Below, in pieces: positions 54,001 to 63,021 of a stretch of 64,000 nucleotides of DNA. The DNA comes from FEN-1297 sp963843605 (lineage in GTDB: Bacteria; Bacteroidota; Ignavibacteria; Ignavibacteriales; Ignavibacteriaceae): NCBI GenBank assembly GCA_963843605.1, contig CAWJLA010000010.1, positions 1-64,000 on the forward strand. Direction: 5' to 3'. Both the position numbers and the translations under genes were made by a program. Under the pieces are notes generated by a model. That model did no database searches and was not told the origin of the DNA. It saw nothing but the letters and a program-made list of their open reading frames with translations. The first letter of the stretch is position 1. Each line of letters begins with the position of its first letter.

Positions 54001-55724
54001 CAAGCCAGATCAATCCGGTACATAAATATAATTTGTCGGATCAGCAGGAATTTGAAGTTTCTCTCAAAGTTACCAAGGGAGAATGTACTGGTTCGGCAAC
54101 GCAAAAATTATTAATACCTTATTGTTCGGCTGTCTTCACTTACGTTATCGAAAAAATTGCCGACGGTACGGCGGTAATACAATTTACAAGCGAAATGACC
54201 GATGCCGATACTTTTAGCTGGACATTCGGCGACGGAACAGCTTCTTCTGAAAACGATCCGGTCCATAAATTCGATCTTTCGAAGCTGTCCGTTTTTGAGG
54301 TATCGCTCACGGTCGCAAAGGGTAACTGTAAGGACACTACTTCGCAAAAAGTTTCCTTAACACCTTGCACCGCCTTATTTGTTTATGAACTTGGAAAGAA
54401 AAGTGCAACAACCATAGATGTATTTTTCCATGCGCGTACGCCGGATGCGGAAAAATATGTGTGGGATTTCGGCGACGGAACGGATTCGGTTAATCTGCCT
54501 GAACTGACTCATACATATATTTTGAAAGACGGCGGCCAGGAAATTCCGGCTTCCCTTCAGATATTTAAGGGAGTCTGTTCGGATAATCATAGAGAGGTAA
54601 TTGTATTACCGCCGGCGGAAAAAATATCTATTAGTCTTCCTCAAACGGTATTCTGCAAAAATGATGAAAAGAAATATCCTTTTACAATTACCGGACCGGC
54701 AGGCAAACTGGCAGGTCCGGGTGTAGTTCAGGAAGGCAACAATTATTATTTCGTTCCCGTAAGCAGCAATGTACAGGCAGGCATAGTTGCATTTACTTAT
54801 AATACGGCAGAAGGCCAGAGCATTCAATATACGGTTCGTGTATACGGGCCGGTTTCCGGATTCAAATATGAGATAAAGAGAACTTCAGAGATATCTTTCG
54901 TAATTACATTTACAAATATTTCCACCGGTGCAAAAAACTTTGTCTGGCGCATGGAGGGAAATATTTTTGAGATGAGCGCTGCCCTTACTCTGACTTTTAA
55001 GGCTTCCAAACCGGGAGAAAAACACGAAATAAGTCTTACTGCAATAATTGAGAACTGCAGCAACACTTTTACCGAAATAATCGTCCTTCCGGATATGCCG
55101 TTGCCCCAGCCTGTCGGAACCGTAAAGGTTACTACGGGAAATGTCGCGGCCGTATTTCAGCCCGGTTCCGGTTTCTCGGACAAATCAACCGGTGCAATTT
55201 CGATGAATACCGATGCAATTAATAATCTAAATCTTCTCGCGGGATTCGATTCTGCTTTAACCGCAAACGTAACCGCATATAGGGATACTAAAAAATATTT
55301 TATTGCTTTAGACGATGATCTGAATAATTCTGCAATTAAGAAACTTTACTTAAACGGAAGCAAGAACAATGAAATAGCTGATCAATATACAAACCTTTTA
55401 TCTCAGACGTTTAATAAAATTACAAAGTACGAAGGCAAGGATGCCGCTGCCAATATGCAGTTTACTTATAATTTATTTCTTCTCCAGATCAGTCAGTTGG
55501 TTAATCTGTTATCTATACAGACAAGCGATATTACCGCGGACAGCAGTCTGATTCGGGTATTCAAAAGTATTCTTACTTACATTGAAAATTTTAAAAAGAT
55601 AAAAGTTGATATTAATCCGGATAATCAATTGTCATCGGTCCTAAACAGCGCTATCGAAAGTTCTGCCGGTAAACCTTTGCTGCAGGCAATGTTCAACAAT
55701 ATTTCCAAAGCGTCAATTGGATAA
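51036..55724 (+). CDS. very large eCIS-associated protein with CarboxypepD_reg and PKD domains (candidate tail fibre/adhesin)
   Basis: 1562 residues. The first 530 (YYPKFEANQVLTADQMNQLT, FLESQERLTRRLFGAGIFCG) look like a particle-attachment module shared with proteins of related loci. A carboxypeptidase-regulatory domain (about 545-625; LNGTVKTKSGEAIPGINIIV, SDVNGNFRISNLDKGVYEIV) follows. Three PKD folds (about 950-1190) show FGDG motifs (SYSWNFGDGQTSSQINPVHK, FSWTFGDGTASSENDPVHKF, YVWDFGDGTD); a fourth degenerate copy lies at about 1270-1350. The rest is helical. There is no signal peptide, so it is not secreted in its own right. The binding-type domains suggest that it decorates the particle and binds target cells. 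No trimeric Afp13-type fibre is found elsewhere. Confidence 0.8.
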   Translation: MTTCNYYPKFEANQVLTADQMNQLTGFLESQERLTRRLFGAGIFCGLEISYSASPAVKINISKGCGITTGGYLITSDDAELTRYRPYKDPGNYELFGNADSQILLWELLPAIIEGEDETISDLTDVFLNGKAVILYLEIQDVDLETCTSDNCNEKGRRIEFCVKYLLIKLADLQVIIGKCIQLKPGADLAAAVNAKYRLPAVSVKRETELAQKYKYYAYTDLQKYYSELIEPSLKEIQNAVEESYNRFKPLLADRFNDPFHDFNLAALYKKTIESNPYGFQYFYDFLKDLVLAYNEFKTAAFDLTSSCLYNETCFPLHLMLGEAKGYAGCEPSVYRQIFIQAPLYNGQSRLYEKTLMLFERLVIMTSSFLIPGAENSGIKITPSNEKRTVLSERAIPYYYQTKGNYILHHFWNYELNRKCEQQFNLSYNSFRYTEKLPASIKDPLSYDGYDYPFYRIEGHLLTDCGKAFDFINGELNKYNLPVKLLKLKIGREADSQLVNLNCRFEDLELMYDSIKTEFLCFLKNEIEFFAGLDYEAQPGGTELPGTLNGTVKTKSGEAIPGINIIVTAVGAGGKQFGVVSDVNGNFRISNLDKGVYEIVVSYTGFNLYKQQVSIETGKTVNINIVLEPVVNPGKGTVVETSGGIIKGISTQNLAKGDFLKLATGKTFSGTSVGNMYLDYAAGGVKTDILTFINSYWKNVIGKVNIDWGIIVGQYVYPFNIVGAIENLVGSIADNLKDFNINIVQSKSDALAADAKNFSDKIYADLKDPKYQQTGRESEILLHLSDLIGKCTLSNFKMVEDTYRKRAAEIQKLTLFSYYISNHPGVEHKAGVYSGGTFILVYDDKEIVVADFALPFICCSDCPPVTFISATPVTFKLPKNKFCLNDNTEYNFILEPPGGEVKGPGVTKADAAGGYSFNPSKAQEGDINFTYNVDLNTYNLLITVIDIKANFVYTFSKPVTGNKEREVRFTSSPTDADSYSWNFGDGQTSSQINPVHKYNLSDQQEFEVSLKVTKGECTGSATQKLLIPYCSAVFTYVIEKIADGTAVIQFTSEMTDADTFSWTFGDGTASSENDPVHKFDLSKLSVFEVSLTVAKGNCKDTTSQKVSLTPCTALFVYELGKKSATTIDVFFHARTPDAEKYVWDFGDGTDSVNLPELTHTYILKDGGQEIPASLQIFKGVCSDNHREVIVLPPAEKISISLPQTVFCKNDEKKYPFTITGPAGKLAGPGVVQEGNNYYFVPVSSNVQAGIVAFTYNTAEGQSIQYTVRVYGPVSGFKYEIKRTSEISFVITFTNISTGAKNFVWRMEGNIFEMSAALTLTFKASKPGEKHEISLTAIIENCSNTFTEIIVLPDMPLPQPVGTVKVTTGNVAAVFQPGSGFSDKSTGAISMNTDAINNLNLLAGFDSALTANVTAYRDTKKYFIALDDDLNNSAIKKLYLNGSKNNEIADQYTNLLSQTFNKITKYEGKDAAANMQFTYNLFLLQISQLVNLLSIQTSDITADSSLIRVFKSILTYIENFKKIKVDINPDNQLSSVLNSAIESSAGKPLLQAMFNNISKASIG

Positions 55725-57366
55725 GCAAATTCATCATATAAAAAAACAGGTATTTGAGATTAAACTGAAGGATAAAAATAAATATTCTGAGATCCGGGAA
55801 AAAATAAGCTCCGCTAATTATGAGGTCCTAAAGGCTCTCGATGCTTTATTCAACGATTATTTCACCGGCGATAAAGTGGTAATGATAGATAAACTTGAAA
55901 TTGACCTGGGGAATATAACGGTAGATGAAATTGAGCATAACCTGTCGGTAAAAATAAAGGAAAAACTAATCATACAGCTTGATCAAAAGATGGGCGGATT
56001 ACCCGGATCGGGTAAAATAAAACTTGTAACACCCGAAGGTAAAATCGTAACCGCCGTTTCATCAGAAATGAAAAATCTTATTGGTGATAGTATCCTTAGC
56101 AAAGAAGATTTCATCTTAAAGGTTGTCTCATATTTTTTAAGAACCGGATTAATTCCCTGGTATGCCAGTGGTCAAATAGAAAATATGGGAAATGAGATTA
56201 TCGCTTTGATTAAAACTTGCCCCGAAAAAACTACGAAAATACTGAGCGAAAACATTACTTCAGTGAATGTAAGAGAAAGAATTGCAAAGCAGTTTCCGAA
56301 CGAAATTGTCATTGAGATTGCACGGTTATATAATGATAAGAGCAGTGAAGTTATCAGCCCGTGGTTTAAAGAGATGCAATATATTTTTAATAAATTATCA
56401 GCCGATAAAAACAAAATTAACTTCATCTTCTATCTCATCCGACTTGCGATTATCGAAATAATAGGAAACAATGTTATCGGTTATATCAGCGACAAAATCA
56501 TTCTGCAATATTTTGTAAGACAAATTATGGATAAAGCCGCTGCTCCAGAAGAAATTTTAACTCATTTACATTCGGCGGTATATGATTTCAAAAAAGTAGG
56601 ACATCATGTTACTACTGTGGGAATGCTGCCCGGCATTTTGAAAAGTATCTTAGCATCTACGGAAAAGAATCTTATTATTATTCACGATAAAATGGATATC
56701 AAAAATCCGGATCTTCTTAATGAAAAAGTAAATAAAATTAATGCTGCAGTCATAGATGAAAACGAATTGACAAGTAAAGGGAAAACTTCCGGTAAAATTC
56801 CCAACACCGAAATAGAGGCCAAATATTTGGGTGAGAAAGTGAAAGAGGAATTGCCGGAAAATCAAATTAATATCAATAATGCAGGCCTAGTTCTTTTAAC
56901 TCCTTTTTTTATACAATTTTTTAAGAATTTGAACCTTACCCGTGAAGATAAATTTTGGGGATACGGCGAACAAATAAAAGCCGTTCAAATTCTGCAGTAT
57001 CTTGCCGCAGGAACCGAGAATAATCCCGAAAATGTTCTTGTTTTGAATAAACTTTTATGCGGAATCGATATATCATTTCCTATCGAACGGGAAATAATAT
57101 TATCCGAAAGCGATAAGCATGAATGCGGCGAACTGCTGTTATCCGTAATCCGGCACTGGAGAGCATTGAAAAATATCTCCGTCAGCGGATTTCGCGAATC
57201 GTTTTTAATGAGAAACGGTCTGCTGGATTTTGATGACTATAAAGTTTTATTAAGAGTTGATCAGAAAGCTTTTGATATGCTTCTCAATAAACTTCCGTGG
57301 AGTTTCTCGATTGTAAGTCTTCCGTGGATGAAAAAAAATCTGTATGTGGAATGGCAGAGATTATAA
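55717..57366 (+). CDS. eCIS tape-measure protein (Afp14-like, CIS_TMP)
   Basis: 549 residues with both ends typical of the contractile-injection tape-measure family: QIHHIKKQVFEIKLKDKNKY with MIDKLEIDLGNITVDEIEHN at the start, and GFRESFLMRNGLLDFDDYKV, MLLNKLPWSFSIVSLPWMKK, LYVEWQRL at the end. It sets tube length inside the growing particle. The start is TTG at 55717, overlapping the preceding gene by eight bases. At 549 residues it is short for the family, so the particle should be short. Confidence 0.93.
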   Translation: MDKQIHHIKKQVFEIKLKDKNKYSEIREKISSANYEVLKALDALFNDYFTGDKVVMIDKLEIDLGNITVDEIEHNLSVKIKEKLIIQLDQKMGGLPGSGKIKLVTPEGKIVTAVSSEMKNLIGDSILSKEDFILKVVSYFLRTGLIPWYASGQIENMGNEIIALIKTCPEKTTKILSENITSVNVRERIAKQFPNEIVIEIARLYNDKSSEVISPWFKEMQYIFNKLSADKNKINFIFYLIRLAIIEIIGNNVIGYISDKIILQYFVRQIMDKAAAPEEILTHLHSAVYDFKKVGHHVTTVGMLPGILKSILASTEKNLIIIHDKMDIKNPDLLNEKVNKINAAVIDENELTSKGKTSGKIPNTEIEAKYLGEKVKEELPENQININNAGLVLLTPFFIQFFKNLNLTREDKFWGYGEQIKAVQILQYLAAGTENNPENVLVLNKLLCGIDISFPIEREIILSESDKHECGELLLSVIRHWRALKNISVSGFRESFLMRNGLLDFDDYKVLLRVDQKAFDMLLNKLPWSFSIVSLPWMKKNLYVEWQRL

Positions 57367-58703
57367 CCGAAAATAATGCCCGCGCGCTGGAACTTGAGAT
57401 CGAATGGTTTTTTCAAGTTGTCGATACAAGGATAAGGCTTCACTTTTCTAACGAAGGTGAATTTACAAATATATATGAGATACAGCCTCCCGAACACGGC
57501 ATCAAAGACTCGGCTTACGGCAGTTTTATAAATCACTACGGATTTTCTATGGGCGAAAGGGTTATCTTCGTTCTCAGTCTCTTGCCTCATATAAAACCCA
57601 GACTGCTTGATGTTTTTTTAACAGTCGATCCTACTACCGGCAGACAGGTTACCGAGTTCGGCGGAAGGAAAGATCCTGATACCGGTTCGTTTATTCCGAC
57701 GGCGGAAACCGCTTTATTTATTCTTGCCGGCGATAACCTAAAGGAAAGATTTAACTATTATCATTTGTTCGATGCCGATCATTATTTTGTAAAACATAAT
57801 ATTCTTAAAACCGGCAGTGCTGCCGGGAATGAATATAATTTTAATCTGCCCCTTTCCGTTTCTTCCGAAATTATCGATCTTATTACAACCGGCAGAGTAA
57901 GAAAACCAATATTCGGACCGGATTTTCCTGCCAAACGCATTGATACCGAACTTGAGTGGGATGATTTGATCCTTGAACCGTATACTCACGAACAGATCAT
58001 GGAAATTAAAACATGGATAGAATACGGCCCGATGCTGCTTGACGGAATGGGTCTAGGCAGAAAATTAAAACCAGGTTACCGGAGCCTTTTTTATGGCCCT
58101 CCCGGCACCGGGAAAACATTAACCGCAGCGCTGCTGGGCAAAGTAACCGGACTTGACGTATACCGGATTGACCTGTCGATGATAATTTCGAAATATATCG
58201 GCGAAACCGAAAAAAATCTTGAAAAGATCTTTCAACAGGCGGAATATAAAGACTGGATATTATTCTTCGACGAAGCCGATGCACTGTTCGGAAAGAGAAC
58301 CGGCATAAACGACGCGCACGACAGGTTCGCAAACCAGGAGATCTCATACCTGCTGCAGCGGGTGGAAGATTATCCCGGAGTGGTAATTCTGGCTTCCAAC
58401 ATGAAAACGAATATCGATGAAGCATTTACCAGAAGGTTTCAATCGATTATATATTTCCCTATGCCGCGGGTAAGCGAGCGTTATAAATTATGGAGAAATT
58501 CATTCTCGGAAAAATCGAAGCTTGAAGATAAAATTGATCTGCGGGACATTGCTTCGAAGTATGAACTCGCCGGCGGATCAATTATGAATGTAATAAGATA
58601 CGCAACCCTTATGTCGCTGAAAAAAAACAACGGAGTAATTACCCTGAACGATCTGGATGAAGGAATAAGAAAAGAATTTCAGAAGGAAGGGAAAAAACTT
58701 TGA
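57351..58703 (+). CDS. AAA+ ATPase of the eCIS (Pvc15/Afp15-like)
   Basis: About 450 residues: an N-terminal domain (1-200) and an AAA+ module with Walker A GPPGTGKT (249-256), Walker B WILFFDEADALFG (Asp and Glu near 307), sensor 1 VVILASNMK and the arginine finger FTRRFQSIIYF. In Afp/PVC it is required for assembly or cargo loading and is not part of the particle. The start at 57351 overlaps the tape-measure end by 16 bases; the upstream in-frame ATG at 57297 would lie deep inside that gene. It is the last structural-type gene before the cargo. Confidence 0.94.
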   Translation: MAEIITENNARALELEIEWFFQVVDTRIRLHFSNEGEFTNIYEIQPPEHGIKDSAYGSFINHYGFSMGERVIFVLSLLPHIKPRLLDVFLTVDPTTGRQVTEFGGRKDPDTGSFIPTAETALFILAGDNLKERFNYYHLFDADHYFVKHNILKTGSAAGNEYNFNLPLSVSSEIIDLITTGRVRKPIFGPDFPAKRIDTELEWDDLILEPYTHEQIMEIKTWIEYGPMLLDGMGLGRKLKPGYRSLFYGPPGTGKTLTAALLGKVTGLDVYRIDLSMIISKYIGETEKNLEKIFQQAEYKDWILFFDEADALFGKRTGINDAHDRFANQEISYLLQRVEDYPGVVILASNMKTNIDEAFTRRFQSIIYFPMPRVSERYKLWRNSFSEKSKLEDKIDLRDIASKYELAGGSIMNVIRYATLMSLKKNNGVITLNDLDEGIRKEFQKEGKKL

Positions 58704-58884
58704 ATATTGAAAATCATAATCTTTGCACCTTCGCAGCTTTGCCGTGTATTAGGCAGCAAAGACTGAAATACACAAGGGCAAAATATTCGGGGATAAATCG
58801 TATTTGAATAAGTTAGCATAATTAAAATTAATTTTTATTTATGATTAAGAAAATGATATCGGATTAAGCCGGGTAAATGATCAT

Positions 58885-61800
58885 ATGTTTGAAAGCGCGT
58901 TAACAAATAAGACTTCTGCAATTACAAAAAATAATTCCGGAAGTGAACGTAAAGTTCAGAGAAAAAGCGAAATCACAAGTCCGCTGTCCGGAATAATCTC
59001 ATCCGCAGCCACATCACGATCCGTTCAATTTAAATTATATATTTCCGGGAAAAACGATACATACGAGAAGGAAGCCGATCTAGCAGCCGATAATATTGTG
59101 TCGTCTTCAACTCCTGCCGGACCTTCATCGACATCAAAAACAGATAGCGTTACAGCGCTTCAGCGCAAGGCCGAATCCGGTGAAAAGGTGGAGGAGAAAC
59201 TTCAGAAGAAAGCAGAGCCGGGATTGCCTGAAAAAGAAGATGAAATAATACAGGGTAAAGACGCCGGCACTGAAAATGTACCGGGCGTTTTTATGCGGAA
59301 TCTGGAAAATCAAAAAGGCGGCGGGTTTTCGATTCCCGATAATATAAGAACATATATGGAAAGCGGGTTCAGTCATGATTTCGGAAATGTTAAACTCCAC
59401 AGCGACGCCGGTTCGGTGCAGATGAATAGACAATTAAAATCCCAGGCTTTCGCACACGGCTCCGATATATATTTTAACGAGGGAAAATATAATCCGGGAA
59501 CAAAAGAGGGGACACATTTATTAGCTCATGAACTAACACACGTTATTCAGCAGGGAAAAGCAAAAACCAAGAAACCGGCCGGGCAATTAAACAAGCCGCC
59601 CGCCAGCAACAGCATTTCTGCTCCGATAAACGGACAGGCTGCAGAGCGAAACAGACTTATTTCTAATGAACCAGGCACAGTAAATAAGGGGAGTACCGTA
59701 GACGGAGTAAAAGTACTTTCCTCAGTTAAGGCGGAAGAATCTGCGCCAGCTGCAGAAACACTTAAGGGGAAAACGGGACAAGAGAAAATAAATACCGAAA
59801 CAGGTAAGAATAAGAAGGCAGAGATGAAAACCGGTACTCTTTCCGGAATTTTATCGCCGAAAGGAAAAATTGGATTTGCTGGCCCCGGTGTATCCGGACA
59901 GAAATCAGTAAAACCCGAAACTTTATCAATGACCGGTTCGTCGGAAAATATATTGGAGAATTTTACACGTGCCGGAGCTACACAGATTGCGGCGACTTTT
60001 CCTTCTCTTGGAAATGCAGTCGAGAATAAACTCCGCAGCGAGCAGCGGGAAGCTGCAACATCGATACCGTCGTTAAAAGCCGAAACCGGCGGAGTAAAAA
60101 CACAAAAAGAAAAAAAGGCTTTAGAGCCGCGGGGGAAATCTGCCGAAATCGGAAAAGGAGTTACCGGATCCGAGCCGCCGAAACCTGTAATGAAACCGCA
60201 TGAAAACACATTGCCTCCTCCCGATAACGAAAAAGCGACAAATCAACTTGATAAAAAGGACAGCGGCGGATTCTTTTCATGGTTCAGAAATATGTTTACG
60301 GATTTCATGTCTTCAATTTCCACTTCAGATCCGGGTGTAAATACTTATGCGGGACCCGCTCCTAAAATGAATCTTTCGGGAGAGGCCGATCCCGGCAGAG
60401 CCGGCAACCAAAGGAACCAAAGTGATCTGGAGGTTGACAAGGGGAATTCGGAGACCGTGAATGCAATTCAATCGAATCCGGGTAAAGAAAATATTCAGCC
60501 GGCGAATGTTGACGAAGCAAAGAAGCCGCAGATTTCCAAGGATACACAAATTAAAATTGAATCCAGGGAACAAAACGGAATGCAGGATTATCTCGATCTT
60601 AAATATCCGCCCGACATGAGAAATGCAGCCGATAAAAAAATGGCGCCTATTGTTGATAAAGATCTTGCGAAGCAAAGAGACGAAGTTGCCGCTTCGGCAG
60701 AAAAAAGAGATCAAGACAAAAATGATGCTGTTACAAAAGCTCAAAGCGAAGCCGACAAACTGAATAAAGATGCATCAAAAAACCAGAATGAGATAGTAGG
60801 TAAATCAAGAAATGAAGTTGCCGGACATCAGAAAGCCGGTCTGAAGGAAGCTAACGATAAACTTGCCGAATTTAATAAAGAGGCCGATACCGAACAGTCG
60901 GGCAGCCTTAAGCAAATTAAAGACAGGGCTGATAAAGATCAGAGCGATGCCGATAAGAAAATGACGGACGCCGGCAAGGAAGCGGAAGCCGAAAAGAAAA
61001 AAGGCGAAGAAGAGGCAAGAAAAAAGAAAGAGGAGCTTAAAAAAGAAAGCGAACATCAGAGCTGGTGGGACAGGGCGGTTAATGCGGTTAAAAGTGCGGT
61101 AAAGGCCATTACGCATGCTATCGACGCCGTGTTCAACGCAGTAAGAAAAGCTGTTAAATTTATTATAGATAAAGCAAAAAATGCCGCTCTTGCTTTAATT
61201 GAAGCCGGCCGCAAATGGATAGTAGATAAACTTGATAAATTCGGTAAATGGCTTAAAGATAAAGTCAATAAATATCTCAGCGCTTTTCCCGCACTTGCAA
61301 AAAGGATCAATGCTGCAATAGACGCGACAGTAAATAAAGCCAAAGCCGCAGTAAATTTTGTCGCCGATAAATTAAAAGCCGGTGTGGAAGCACTTGCAAA
61401 TAAACTGGCCAGCGCAATAGATTCGGTGTTGAGCAAATTCCAGACGGCATTGAAAGCCGCAGTTCAAATTTCCGGTGCTCTGCTTACAGGCGATTTTGCC
61501 GAAGCATTAAAAATTGCTTTCTTCGCCGCTTGCGAAATAGCCGGAATCGATCCGAACCCTATAATCAATTTCCTTAATAACGCAGGCGATACTATTAAAA
61601 TTATATTCAAAGATCCGGTAGGTTTTATCCTCAACATTGCCAGAGGTGTTAAAAAAGGGCTTGACCAGTTTTTCGCGAATATAAAAAAACATCTTTTAAA
61701 CGGATTGATCCAGTGGCTTACGGGAGCAATTTCCGAAATCGGTATAACGCTTCCCGAAAATTTTGACTTGAAAGGAATTTTCTCGCTGGTTATGCAGATC

Positions 61801-62778
61801 CTCGGACTTACTTATCAGAATATTAGGGCCAAGGTAGTTAAAAAACTCGGGCCGAACGGAGAAGAAATAGTTTCTAAAATTGAATCCGGTCTTGAGTTTG
61901 TGAAAGAATTAATTACAAAAGGTCCGATCGCATTGTGGGACAGAGTTAAAGATTCTTTATCAAGCCTAAAAGATACAGTGTTATCCGGAATACGCGACTG
62001 GATAATAACCGCAGTTATAAAAGAGGGAATAATCTGGCTGATCAGTCTTCTTAATCCCGCATCGGCACTGGCCAAAGCATTAAAGATGCTGTATGATGTT
62101 GTAATGTTCCTTATAGAACGGTACAAACAAATTGTAGATTTTGTAAAATCTGTGTTTGAATCTGTCGGCGCATTGGCAAGAGGATCTCTTGATAAAGCGG
62201 CGAATGCCGTTGAAAATGCTCTTGCCCGAAGTGTTCCGGTTGTAATTAGTTTTATGGCTTCATTGCTCGGATTAGGAGGAATAGGCAAAACTATAAGAGG
62301 CATAATTGAAAAGATTAGAAAGCCGGTTGACAGTGCGCTTGAAAAGGTAATCGGATGGATCGCAGATAAAGGGAAAGCGCTGTTTGCAGCCGGAAAATCT
62401 TTACTTAAGAAAGGAAAAGAAAAACTTTTCGGAAAAGAAAAAGACGAAAAAAAAGAAAATCCTTTAACAGCCGAGAATAACAAAAAGCAGGCCGCGAAGA
62501 AGGTAAGAGCGGCTATGGTGCACGGCATTGAAAAGAAAGAGTTAATCGGACTTCTTGCCGGACTCGAAAAGGAATACAATTTAAAGAGTGCGACATTAAA
62601 CGAAAACGATGATGCCGTTATATATAATTCGGAACCGGTAATAGAAAAAGGAAAAGAAATCACCGATGCCCCTTCGCCTCTTGCACTGAAGCAGGAGAAA
62701 AGAAACTTGAAAAAGATCCGGGCGGAAGTATTAAACTCGGAACATATTCGCCTTCGTATATTACAATGCCGACGTTAA
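58885..62778 (+). CDS. DUF4157 (eCIS core) cargo protein, N-terminal part
   Basis: 1297 residues in the main frame. Residues 150-220 are the DUF4157 domain: SGFSHDFGNVKLHSDAGSVQ, FAHGSDIYFNEGKYNPGTKE, and AHELTHVIQQ with the zinc-type HELTH at 215-219. A low-complexity Pro/Lys/Thr linker (about 230-560) and a long region of charged coiled coil (about 600-720) follow. A series of amphipathic and hydrophobic helices (about 725-1230) could help membrane passage. DUF4157 is the domain most often found on proteins delivered by eCIS particles. No signal peptide. The true frame shifts near 62695-62705 and goes on in the next fragment. Confidence 0.88.
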   Translation: MFESALTNKTSAITKNNSGSERKVQRKSEITSPLSGIISSAATSRSVQFKLYISGKNDTYEKEADLAADNIVSSSTPAGPSSTSKTDSVTALQRKAESGEKVEEKLQKKAEPGLPEKEDEIIQGKDAGTENVPGVFMRNLENQKGGGFSIPDNIRTYMESGFSHDFGNVKLHSDAGSVQMNRQLKSQAFAHGSDIYFNEGKYNPGTKEGTHLLAHELTHVIQQGKAKTKKPAGQLNKPPASNSISAPINGQAAERNRLISNEPGTVNKGSTVDGVKVLSSVKAEESAPAAETLKGKTGQEKINTETGKNKKAEMKTGTLSGILSPKGKIGFAGPGVSGQKSVKPETLSMTGSSENILENFTRAGATQIAATFPSLGNAVENKLRSEQREAATSIPSLKAETGGVKTQKEKKALEPRGKSAEIGKGVTGSEPPKPVMKPHENTLPPPDNEKATNQLDKKDSGGFFSWFRNMFTDFMSSISTSDPGVNTYAGPAPKMNLSGEADPGRAGNQRNQSDLEVDKGNSETVNAIQSNPGKENIQPANVDEAKKPQISKDTQIKIESREQNGMQDYLDLKYPPDMRNAADKKMAPIVDKDLAKQRDEVAASAEKRDQDKNDAVTKAQSEADKLNKDASKNQNEIVGKSRNEVAGHQKAGLKEANDKLAEFNKEADTEQSGSLKQIKDRADKDQSDADKKMTDAGKEAEAEKKKGEEEARKKKEELKKESEHQSWWDRAVNAVKSAVKAITHAIDAVFNAVRKAVKFIIDKAKNAALALIEAGRKWIVDKLDKFGKWLKDKVNKYLSAFPALAKRINAAIDATVNKAKAAVNFVADKLKAGVEALANKLASAIDSVLSKFQTALKAAVQISGALLTGDFAEALKIAFFAACEIAGIDPNPIINFLNNAGDTIKIIFKDPVGFILNIARGVKKGLDQFFANIKKHLLNGLIQWLTGAISEIGITLPENFDLKGIFSLVMQILGLTYQNIRAKVVKKLGPNGEEIVSKIESGLEFVKELITKGPIALWDRVKDSLSSLKDTVLSGIRDWIITAVIKEGIIWLISLLNPASALAKALKMLYDVVMFLIERYKQIVDFVKSVFESVGALARGSLDKAANAVENALARSVPVVISFMASLLGLGGIGKTIRGIIEKIRKPVDSALEKVIGWIADKGKALFAAGKSLLKKGKEKLFGKEKDEKKENPLTAENNKKQAAKKVRAAMVHGIEKKELIGLLAGLEKEYNLKSATLNENDDAVIYNSEPVIEKGKEITDAPSPLALKQEKRNLKKIRAEVLNSEHIRLRILQCRR

Positions 62779-63002
62779 AAGGCCTTGTTCAAAAATATGC
62801 GGGAACTGAAGACATCGATTTCCCGATAAGCAATTTACCGGCTACTGCCGCGCGTCCGGCTAGGGTAAAAGCCTCGTTAACCGGAGTAATTAAGAAAGGT
62901 CTGGCAAGCAATATCGAAAGAGACAGCGCCTTAACTTTAACTGTGGGGGACCTGGGGGATATTGAAAGCGCATTGAGAAAGAATAAAAAAGAGCGCACCT
63001 AA
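62766..63002 (+). CDS. DUF4157 cargo protein, middle part
   Basis: The frame is coding from about 62700 (LEKDPGGSIKLGTYSPSYIT), so the ATG at 62766 is internal. The region (FPISNLPATAARPARVKASL, ASNIERDSALTLTVGDLGD) links the helical part with the nuclease-like domain. It breaks at CGCACCTAAGAG (62994-63005): the next frame reads KRYHGGHLIASKFGG. One T fewer makes T-K-R-Y-H continuous. Confidence 0.7.
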   Translation: MPTLKGLVQKYAGTEDIDFPISNLPATAARPARVKASLTGVIKKGLASNIERDSALTLTVGDLGDIESALRKNKKERT

Positions 63003-63021
63003 GAGATACCACGGCGGTCAT

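Noticed and set aside
36759..58703. Interpretation as a prophage or type VI secretion system
   Set aside because: Sheath, tube, spike and baseplate genes are shared, but capsid, portal, terminase, integrase, lysis and TssJLM/ClpV genes are missing, while DUF4255, DUF5908, CIS_TMP, the Afp15-type ATPase and DUF4157 are eCIS markers.
59547..60209. 220-residue minus-strand ORF
   Set aside because: Antisense shadow of the low-complexity linker of the cargo protein; no start signal or known motif.
61815..62663. 282-residue minus-strand ORF, rich in Ser/Phe
   Set aside because: Antisense shadow of the helical part of the cargo protein; composition mirrors Lys/Glu/Ala codons of the plus strand.
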